Shown here in pieces: positions 1-7,053 of a stretch of 64,000 nt of DNA (the stretch's first letter is position 1; each line of letters starts with the position of its first letter). Source of the DNA: Oasisia sp. SBJ-2009 (taxonomy: Eukaryota; Annelida; Polychaeta; Sabellida; Siboglinidae). The notes beneath the pieces are model-generated. The model did no database searches. It saw only the letters and a program-made list of their open reading frames with translations, and was not told the DNA's origin. A program made the translations under genes and the position numbers. The DNA is taken from positions 434,001 to 498,000 of the forward strand of contig OZ024861.1 in assembly GCA_964017155.1 (NCBI GenBank), in the 5' to 3' direction.

Positions 1-2
1 AT

Positions 3-16
3 AAGTGCCAACACTT
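3..16 (+). repeat. Small hairpin specific to S1 spacers
   Basis: AAGTG (3-7) pairs with CACTT (12-16) across a CCAA loop. It exists only in S1 junctions, because the other spacers read AAATGCCTAG, CAATCCCTAG or TAATGCCTAG here and lose the pairing. It sits at the right-arm/spacer boundary. Function unknown. Confidence 0.6.
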
Positions 17-20
17 GCGG

Positions 21-38
21 GCGCGTACCTTCACGCGC
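21..38 (+). repeat. GC-rich spacer hairpin (GCGCGT / ACGCGC)
   Basis: GCGCGT (21-26) and ACGCGC (33-38) form a perfect 6-bp stem around ACCTTC. The stem is perfect in S1 and S3 spacers. In S2, S4 and S5 the left half is GCTCGT, giving one mismatch, so this polymorphism splits spacers into paired and mispaired groups. It lies in the spacer, near the second dyad axis of the monomer. Confidence 0.65.
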
Positions 39-595
39 ACTCTCTCATAAAAGCACGTATACTCTCAATTGTTTTCAGTATTTCACTATTTGGCACTTAT
101 ATACAAGTCGGACCCACCTCAATGTTGCTATTATATCAGTATTTTTGCCAACATTTGATACTTGATTAAATTAATTCATTCAATAATAATCATCTTGCGC
201 GTATTTATGTTTTATAAACCGCGCGTCTTGGCAAACTTTTGAGGTCGAAAAGACAGCGCGATTTGTGCCAGTCGCAAGCGCAGCGGTGCATGTTACTCCG
301 CTGAGCATACGAAATGAGCGATAAACAGTTTGTTTATGCCGACCGCGCCTTCTTTTCGACCTCAAAAGTCTGCTAAGACGCGCTGTATATAAAACATAAA
401 TATGCGCAAGATGATTATAATTAATAGAATTAACAAAATCAAGTATCAAATGTTGACAAAGATACAGTTATAATACCAAAATTGAGGTGGGCCCGACTTG
501 TACATAAATGCCTAGTCTTGCGGGCTCGTACCTTCACGCGCACTCTCTCATAAAAGCACGTATACTCTCAATTTGTTTTCAGTATTTCACTATTT

Positions 596-764
596 GGCAC
601 TTATGTACAAGTCGGACCCACCTCAATGTTGCTATTATATCAGTATTTTTGCCAACATTTGATACTTGATTAAATTAATTCATTCAATAATAATCATCTT
701 GCGCGTATTTATGTTTTATAAACAGCGCGTCTTGGCAAACTTTAGAGGTCGAAAAGACAGCTCG
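596..764 (+). repeat. Left arm of the 169-bp inverted repeat
   Basis: It starts GGCACTTATGTACAAGTCGG and ends in the GAGGTCGAAAAGACAGC block at the loop edge. It matches the reverse complement of 848-1016 without gaps: 25 mismatches in 169 by my count. The outermost 20 bp have one mismatch and the GAGGTCGAAAAGACAGC block next to the loop is perfect. Mismatches cluster in the A+T-rich middle (around 631-645 and 667-685). Left arms carry GGACCC where right arms carry GGGCCC, and this difference holds in every unit I compared. Confidence 0.93.
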
Positions 765-781
765 ATTTGTGCCAGTCGCAA

Positions 782-810
782 GCGCAGCGGTGCATGTTAC
801 TCCGCTGAGC
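782..810 (+). repeat. Loop hairpin 1
   Basis: GCGCAGCGG (782-790) pairs with CCGCTGAGC (802-810) with one mismatch, leaving an 11-nt loop (TGCATGTTACT). It is conserved in nearly all monomers. Two units (13373-13381 and 17405-17413) carry GGAAGCGCGGCGG and weaken the stem. Two T monomers have GCACG for GCATG in the loop. Confidence 0.65.
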
Positions 811-824
811 GTACGAAATGAGCG

Positions 825-841
825 ATAAACAGTTTGTTTAT
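825..841 (+). repeat. Loop hairpin 2 (ATAAACA-GTT-TGTTTAT)
   Basis: A perfect 7-bp stem (825-831 with 835-841) surrounds GTT. I saw no variant of it in any monomer inspected, which is notable because neighbouring positions do vary. It could be a protein-binding palindrome or simply a cold spot; the sequence alone cannot decide. Confidence 0.65.
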
Positions 842-847
842 GCCGAC

Positions 848-1016
848 CGCGCTGTCTTTTCGACCTCAAAAGTCTGCTAAGACTCGCTGTATATCAAACA
901 TAAATATGCGCAAGATGATTATAATTGATAGAACGAACAAAATCAAGTATCAAATGTTGGCAAAGATAGAGTTATTATACCAAAATTGAGGTGGGCCCGA
1001 CTTGTACATAAATGCC
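848..1016 (-). repeat. Right arm of the 169-bp inverted repeat
   Basis: Reverse-complement partner of 596-764, about 85% identical, with no gaps. It holds most class-diagnostic bases: CGACCTC, CGACTTC or CGACCAC; TATATAAAA, TATATCAAA or TTTATAAAA; GATGATTAT or GATGAGTAT; GAATTAAC or GAACGAAC; GTTGACAAAGATACAG or GTTGGCAAAGATAGAG. It carries the only GGGCCC of the unit (here 993-998), so an ApaI ladder of 504 bp is predicted. Confidence 0.93.
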
Positions 1017-1099
1017 TAGTCTTGCGGGCTCGTACCTTCACGCGCACTCTCTCATAAAAGCACGTATACTCTCAATTTGTTTTCAGTATTTCACTATTT
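1017..1099 (+). repeat. 83-bp spacer between successive foldback units
   Basis: It joins one right arm to the next left arm and is itself the loop of a second inverted repeat, because the flanking arms can also pair outward (CTTGTACATAA before it, TTATGTACAAG after it). Five classes, S1 to S5, differ by a few bases and are associated with particular monomer classes. S3 precedes nearly all T monomers from 11.6 kb onward, S4 follows K, S5 mostly follows W, and S1 precedes R and RK. No coding potential. Confidence 0.88.
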
Positions 1100-1520
1100 G
1101 GCACTTATGTACAAGTCGGACCCACCTCAATGTTGCTATTATATCAGTATTTTTGCCAACATTTGATACTTGATTAAATTAATTCATTCAATAATAATCA
1201 TCTTGCGCGTATTTATGTTTTATAAACAGCGCGTCTTGGCAAACTTTTGAGGTCGAAAAGACAGCGCGATTTGTGCCAGTCGCAAGCGCAGCGGTGCACG
1301 TTACTCCGCTGAGCGTACGAAATGAGCGATAAACAGTTTGTTTATGCCGACCGCGCTGTCTTTTCGACCTCAAAAGTCTGCTAAGACGCGCTGTATATCA
1401 AACATAAATATGCGCAAGATGATTATAATTGATAGAACGAACAAAATCAAGTATCAAATGTTGGCAAAGATAGAGTTATTATACCAAAATTGAGGTGGGC
1501 CCGACTTGTACATAAGTGCC

Positions 1521-1602
1521 AACACTTGCGGGCGCGTACCTTCACGCGCACACTCTCATAAAAGCACGTATACTCTCAATTGTTTTCAGTATTTCACTAT
1601 TT
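1521..1602 (+). repeat. S1 spacer, the 82-bp junction class
   Basis: First internal S1 spacer. S1 combines CATAAGTGCC at the right-arm end, AACACTTGCGGGCGCG, and AATTGTTTTC with one T missing. Seventeen occur, starting at 10, 1521, 7063, 8574, 33267, 35786, 41833, 44352, 46871, 48382, 50397, 51908, 53923, 56946, 58961, 60976 and 62991. The three markers always travel together. The arm ends flanking S1 pair better than others because AAGTGCC matches GGCACTT exactly. The copies at 1521 and 8574 are followed by the one-base-shortened TTATGACAAG left arm; most others are followed by TTATATACAAG. Confidence 0.9.
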
Positions 1603-2105
1603 GGCACTTATGACAAGTCGGACCCACCTCAATGTTGCTATTATATCAGTATTTTTGACAACATTTGATACTTGATTAAATTAATTCATTCAATTATAAT
1701 CATCTTGCGCGTATTTATGTTTTATAAACAGCGCGTCTTGGCAAACTTTTGAGGTCGAAAAGACAGCGCGATTTGTGCCAGTCGCAAGCGCAGCGGTGCA
1801 TGTTACTCCGCTGAGCATACGAAATGAGCGATAAACAGTTTGTTTATGCCGACCGCGCTGTCTGTTCGACCTCAAAAGTCTGCTAAGACGCGCTGTTTAT
1901 AAAACATAAATATGCGCAAGATGATTATAATTGATAGAATTAACAAAATCAAGTATCAAATGTTGACAAAGATACAGTTATAATACCAAAATTGAGGTGG
2001 GCCCGACTTGTACATAAATGCCTAGACTTGCGGGCGCGTACCTTCACGCGCACTCTCTCATAAAAGCACGTATTCTCTCAATTTGTTTTCAGTATTTCAC
2101 TATTT

Positions 2106-2908
2106 GGCACTTATGTAGAAGTCGGACCAAACTCAATGTTGCTATTATATCAGTATTTTTGCCAACATTTGATACTTGATAAAATTAATTCATTCAATTA
2201 TAATCATCTTGCGCGTATTTATTTTTTATAAACAGCGCGTCTTGGCAAACTTTTGAGGTCGAAAAGACAGCGCGATTTGTGCCAGTCGCAAGCGCAGCGG
2301 TGAATGTTACTCCGCTGAACATATGAAATGAGCGATAAACAGTTTGTTTATGCCGACCGCGCTGTCTTTTCGACCTCAAAAGTCTGCTAAGACGCGCTGT
2401 ATATAAAACATAAATACGCGCAAGATGATTATAATTAATAGAATTAACAAAATCAAGTATCAAATGTTGACAAAGATACAGTTATCATACCAAAATTGAG
2501 GTGGGCCCGACTTGTACATAAATGCCTAGACTTGCGGGCTCGTACCTTCACGCGCACTCTCTTATAAAAGCACGTATACTCTCAATTTGTTTTCAGTATT
2601 TCACTATTAGGCACTTATGTACAAGTCGGACCCACCTCAATGTTGCTATTATGTCAGTATTTTTGCCAACATTTGATACTTGATTAAATTAATTCATTCA
2701 ATTATAATCATCTTGCGCGTATTTATGTTTTATAAACAGCGCGTCTTGGCAAACTTTTGACGTCGAAAAGACAGCGCGATTTGTGCCAGTCGCAAGCGCA
2801 GCGGTGCATGTTACCCCGCTGAGCATACGAAATGAGCGATAAACAGTTTGTTTATGCCGACCGCGCTGTCTTTTCGACCTCAAAAGTCTGCTAAGACGCG
2901 CTGTATAT
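2106..2908 (+). repeat. H-U monomer pair, nested duplication (first copy)
   Basis: The H monomer (GTAGAAGTCGGACCAAACTC, GATAAAATT, GAACATATG) followed by U (TTATAAAAGC, CTATTAGGC, TTTTGACGTCG, GTTACCCCGC) recurs at 4626-5428, a 2520-bp (5-monomer) offset. The copies diverge in the U right arm, which is ATATAAAAC here and ATATCAAAC in the later copy. The small differences at AAAAGCACG/AAACGCACG and ATTTTTTATA/ATGTTTTATA suggest this exchange is older than the 7053-bp duplication. Confidence 0.75.
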
Positions 2909-4625
2909 AAAACATAAATATGCGCAAGATGATTATAATTGATAGAATTAACAAAATCAAGTATCAAATGTTGACAAAGATACAGTTATAATACCAAAAT
3001 TGAGGTGGGCCCGACTTGTACATAAATGCCTAGACTTGCGGGCTCGTACCTTCACGCGCACTCTGTCATAAAAGCACGTATACTCTCAATTTGTTTTCAG
3101 TATTTCACTATTTGGCACTTATGTACAAGTCGGACCCACCTCAATGTTGCTATTATATCAGTATTTGTGCCAACATTTGATACTTGATTAAATTAATTCA
3201 TTCAATAATAATCATCTTGCGCGTATTTATGTTTTATAAACAGCGCGTCTTGGCAAACTTTTGAGGTCGAAAAGACAGCGCGATTTGTGCCAGTCGCAAG
3301 CGCAGCGGTGCATGTTACTCCGCTGAGCGTACGAAATGAGCGATAAACAGTTTGTTTATGCCGACCGCGCTGTCTTTTCGACCTCAAAAGTCTGCTAAGA
3401 CGCGCTGTATATCAAACATAAATATGCGCAAGATGATTATAATTGATAGAACGAACAAAATCAAGTATCAAATGTTGGCAAAGATAGAGTTATTATACCA
3501 AAATTGAGGTGGGCCCGACTTGTACATAAATGCCTAGACTTGCGGGCTCGTACCTTCACGCGCACTCTCTCATAAAAGCACGTATACTCTCAATTTGTTT
3601 TCAGTATTTCACTATTTGGCACTTATGTACAAGTCGGACCCACCTCAATGTTGCTATTATATCAGTATTTTTGCCAACATTTGATACTTGATTAAATTAA
3701 TTTATTCAATTATAATCATCTTGCGCGTATTTATGTTTTATAAACAGCGCGTCTTGGCAAACTTTTGAGGTCGAAAAGACAGCGCGATTTGTGCCAGTCG
3801 CAAGCGCAGCGGTGCATGTTACTCCGCTGAGCATACGAAATGAGCGATAAACAGTTTGTTTATGCCGACCGCGCTGTCTTTTCGACTTCAAAAGTCTGCT
3901 AAGACGCGCTGTATATAAAACATAAATATGCGCAAGATGATTATAATTGATAGAATTAACAAAATCAAGTATCAAATGTTGACAAAGATACAGTTATAAT
4001 ACCAAAATTGAGGTGGGCCCGACTTGTACATCAATCCCTAGACTTGCGGGCTCGTACCTTCACGCGCACTCTCTCATAAAAGCACGTATACTCTCAATTT
4101 GTTTTCAGTATTTCATTATTTGGCACTTATGTACAAGTCGGACCCACCTCAATGTTGCTATTATATCAGTATTTTTGCCAACATTTGATACTTGATTAAA
4201 TTAATTCATTCAATTATAATCATCTTGCGCGTATTTATGTTTTATAAACAGCGCGTCTTGGCAAACTTTTGAGGTCGAAAAGACAGCGCGATTTGTGCCA
4301 GTCGCAAGCGCAGCGGTGCATGTTACTCCGCTGAGCATACGAAATGAGCGATAAACAGTTTGTTTATGCCGACCGCGCTGTCTTTTCGACCTCAAAAGTC
4401 TGCTAAGACGCGCTGTTTATAAAACATAAATATGCGCAAGATGAGTATAATTGATAGAATTAACAAAATCAAGTATCAAATGTTGACAAAGATACAGTTA
4501 TAATACCAAAATTGAGGTGGGCCCGACTTGTACATAAATGCCTAGACTTGCGGGCGCGTACCTTCACGCGCACTCTCTCATAAACGCACGTATTCTCTCA
4601 ATTTGTTTTCAGTATTTCACTATTT

Positions 4626-5428
4626 GGCACTTATGTAGAAGTCGGACCAAACTCAATGTTGCTATTATATCAGTATTTTTGCCAACATTTGATACTTGAT
4701 AAAATTAATTCATTCAATTATAATCATCTTGCGCGTATTTATGTTTTATAAACAGCGCGTCTTGGCAAACTTTTGAGGTCGAAAAGACAGCGCGATTTGT
4801 GCCAGTCGCAAGCGCAGCGGTGCATGTTACTCCGCTGAACATATGAAATGAGCGATAAACAGTTTGTTTATGCCGACCGCGCTGTCTTTTCGACCTCAAA
4901 AGTCTGCTAAGACGCGCTGTATATAAAACATAAATATGCGCAAGATGATTATAATTAATAGAATTAACAAAATCAAGTATCAAATGTTGACAAAGATACA
5001 GTTATCATACCAAAATTGAGGTGGGCCCGACTTGTACATAAATGCCTAGACTTGCGGGCTCGTACCTTCACGCGCACTCTCTTATAAAAGCACGTATACT
5101 CTCAATTTGTTTTCAGTATTTCACTATTAGGCACTTATGTACAAGTCGGACCCACCTCAATGTTGCTATTATATCAGTATTTTTGCCAACATTTGATACT
5201 TGATTAAATTAATTCATTCAATTATAATCATCTTGCGCGTATTTATGTTTTATAAACAGCGCGTCTTGGCAAACTTTTGACGTCGAAAAGACAGCGCGAT
5301 TTGTGCCAGTCGCAAGCGCAGCGGTGCATGTTACCCCGCTGAGCATACGAAATGAGCGATAAACAGTTTGTTTATGCCGACCGCGCTGTCTTTTCGACCT
5401 CAAAAGTCTGCTAAGACGCGCTGTATAT
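4626..5428 (+). repeat. H-U monomer pair, nested duplication (second copy)
   Basis: Second copy of the H-U pair at 2106-2908. Its U right arm switches to T-class sequence (ATATCAAAC, GAACGAAC, GTTGGCAAAGATAGAG) after about 5428, so this U monomer is a left/right chimera. Confidence 0.72.
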
Positions 5429-5550
5429 CAAACATAAATATGCGCAAGATGATTATAATTGATAGAACGAACAAAATCAAGTATCAAATGTTGGCAAAGA
5501 TAGAGTTATTATACCAAAATTGAGGTGGGCCCGACTTGTACATAAATGCC

Positions 5551-5899
5551 TAGACTTGCGGGCGCGTACCTTCACGCGCACTCTCTCATAAACGCACGTA
5601 TTCTCTCAATTTGTTTTCAGTATTTCACTATTTGGCTCTTATATAGAAGTCGGACCAAACTCAATGTTGCTATTATATCAGTATTTGTGCCAACATTTGA
5701 TACTTGATTAAATTAATTCATTCAATAATAATCATCTTGCGCGTATTTATGTTTTATAAACAGCGCGTCTTGGCCAACTTTTTAGGTCGAAAAGACAGCG
5801 CGATTTGTGCCAGTCGCAAGCGCAGCGGTGCATGTTACTCCGCTGAGCATACGAAATGAGCGATAAACAGTTTGTTTATGCCGACCGCGCTGTCTTTTC
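5551..5899 (+). repeat. V-class spacer and left half, first of two copies 1008 bp apart
   Basis: S3 spacer followed by a distinctive left arm: GGCTCTTATATAGAAG, TATTTGTGCC, GGCCAACTTTTTAGG. The same block recurs at 6559-6907, exactly two monomers later. The right arms then differ: this copy goes to class M (TTTATAAAA, GATGAGTA), the second to class K (CGACTTC). A two-monomer duplication followed by replacement of one half explains this best. Confidence 0.75.
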
Positions 5900-6558
5900 G
5901 ACCTCAAAAGTCTGCTAAGACGCGCTGTTTATAAAACATAAATATGCGCAAGATGAGTATAATTGATAGAATTAACAAAATCAAGTATCAAATGTTGACA
6001 AAGATACAGTTATAATACCAAAATTGAGGTGGGCCCGACTTGTACATAAATGCCTAGACTTGCGGGCGCGTACCTTCACGCGCACTCTCTCATAAACGCA
6101 CGTATTCTCTCAATTTGTTTTCAGTATTTCAATATTTGGCACTTATGTACAAGTCGGACCCACCTCAATGTTGCTATTATATCAGTATTTTTGCCAACAT
6201 TTGATACTTGATTAAATTAATTCATTCAATAATAATCATCTTGCGCGTATTTATGTTTTATAAACAGCGCGTCTTGGCAAACTTTTGAGGTCGAAAAGAC
6301 AGCTCGATTTGTGCCAGTCGCAAGCGCAGCGGTGCATGTTACTCCGCTGAGCGTACGAAATGAGCGATAAACAGTTTGTTTATGCCGACCGCGCTGTCTT
6401 TTCGACCTCAAAAGTCTGCTAAGACGCGCTGTATATCAAACATAAATATGCGCAAGATGATTATAATTGATAGAACGAACAAAATCAAGTATCAAATGTT
6501 GGCAAAGATAGAGTTATTATACCAAAATTGAGGTGGGCCCGACTTGTACATAAATGCC

Positions 6559-6907
6559 TAGACTTGCGGGCGCGTACCTTCACGCGCACTCTCTCATAAA
6601 CGCACGTATTCTCTCAATTTGTTTTCAGTATTTCACTATTTGGCTCTTATATAGAAGTCGGACCAAACTCAATGTTGCTATTATATCAGTATTTGTGCCA
6701 ACATTTGATACTTGATTAAATTAATTCATTCAATAATAATCATCTTGCGCGTATTTATGTTTTATAAACAGCGCGTCTTGGCCAACTTTTTAGGTCGAAA
6801 AGACAGCGCGATTTGTGCCAGTCGCAAGCGCAGCGGTGCATGTTACTCCGCTGAGCATACGAAATGAGCGATAAACAGTTTGTTTATGCCGACCGCGCTG
6901 TCTTTTC
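6559..6907 (+). repeat. V-class spacer and left half, second copy
   Basis: Repeat of 5551-5899 at +1008 bp. It is followed by a K-type right arm with the private variant AAAACTCTGC (AAAAGTCTGC elsewhere), then the S1 spacer that starts copy A2 of the 14-monomer repeat. The block is absent from A2, which ends before this position. Confidence 0.75.
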
Positions 6908-7053
6908 GACTTCAAAACTCTGCTAAGACGCGCTGTATATAAAACATAAATATGCGCAAGATGATTATAATTGATAGAATTAACAAAATCAAGTATCAAA
7001 TGTTGACAAAGATACAGTTATAATACCAAAATTGAGGTGGGCCCGACTTGTAC

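Larger units (their letters stand above)
1..91 (+). repeat. Truncated monomer end at the window edge (tail of right arm plus S1 spacer)
   Basis: Positions 1-9 are the last bases of a right arm cut by the window start. Positions 10-91 are an 82-bp S1 spacer, recognised by AAGTGCCAACACTT and the shortened AATTGTTTTC. The first complete left arm starts at 92 (GGCAC). Position 1 aligns with 7054, so the array clearly continues upstream of the window. Confidence 0.9.
765..847 (+). repeat. 83-bp central loop between the inverted arms
   Basis: This non-palindromic core joins the two arms. It is the most uniform part of the monomer, apart from class markers such as GAGCGTACG (T), GAGCATACG (most others) and GAACATATG (H). 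It contains two local hairpins, 782-810 and 825-841. Chimeric monomers switch class inside or close to this segment, so it may be a preferred exchange point. I see no recognisable CENP-B-box-like, RNA polymerase III or origin motif. Confidence 0.85.
596..1099 (+). repeat. Reference 504-bp monomer (class T, followed by S2-type spacer)
   Basis: This unit is used to define the parts: left arm 596-764, loop 765-847, right arm 848-1016, spacer 1017-1099. The lengths are 169, 83, 169 and 83, so the unit is exactly twice 252. It is a class T unit (GAGCGTACG in the loop, ATATCAAAC and GAACGAAC in the right arm). The unit start at GGCAC is arbitrary and chosen because it is the outer end of the inverted repeat. 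The organisation (long inverted arms, central loop, no transposase) resembles a foldback or MITE-like element amplified in tandem, but I see no flanking target-site duplication to prove that origin. Confidence 0.92.
1..7053 (+). repeat. 14-monomer higher-order repeat, copy A1
   Basis: Monomer order by class is R, T, T, N, H, U, T, K, M, H, U/T hybrid, V/M hybrid, T, V/K hybrid. Position 1 aligns with 7054 and the alignment runs to about 4678/11731. Private variants are shared, for example the T-run TTATTTTTTATAAAC (near 2221 and 9274), GATAAAATTAATT (near 2178 and 9231) and TTTGAC for TTTGCC (near 1649 and 8702). The one clear difference I saw is C at 2417 against T at 9470. Sharing this extensive implies a recent segmental duplication or unequal exchange of a 7-kb block. 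The left boundary may lie outside the window. Confidence 0.9.

Noticed and set aside
180..449. Minus-strand open frame of 89 residues, repeated in many monomers
   Set aside because: It opens with TTG, not ATG. It runs across both arms and the loop, so its ends are reverse-complement copies of each other. In T and M monomers the arm change (ATATCAAAC, TTTATAAAA) puts stops in frame and shortens it to 61 residues, and V monomers truncate the other end. There is no sign of selection on the frame and no recognisable domain.
596..1016. Intact foldback or MITE transposon insertions
   Set aside because: The structure is suggestive, but there are no target-site duplications, no non-repeat flanks and no transposase. 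Units are joined by a conserved spacer, so tandem amplification, not repeated insertion, explains the array. Kept only as a hypothesis for the origin of the unit.
4013..4195. Plus-strand 60-residue open frames starting at the spacer
   Set aside because: They start at GTG and appear only where the spacer is CATCAATCCC or CATTAATGCC, which removes the stop present in CATAAATGCC. They reflect spacer class, not a gene. The 63-residue frames near 47343, 50869 and 61448 start with TTG and depend on CATACAAGC instead of CATAAAAGC.
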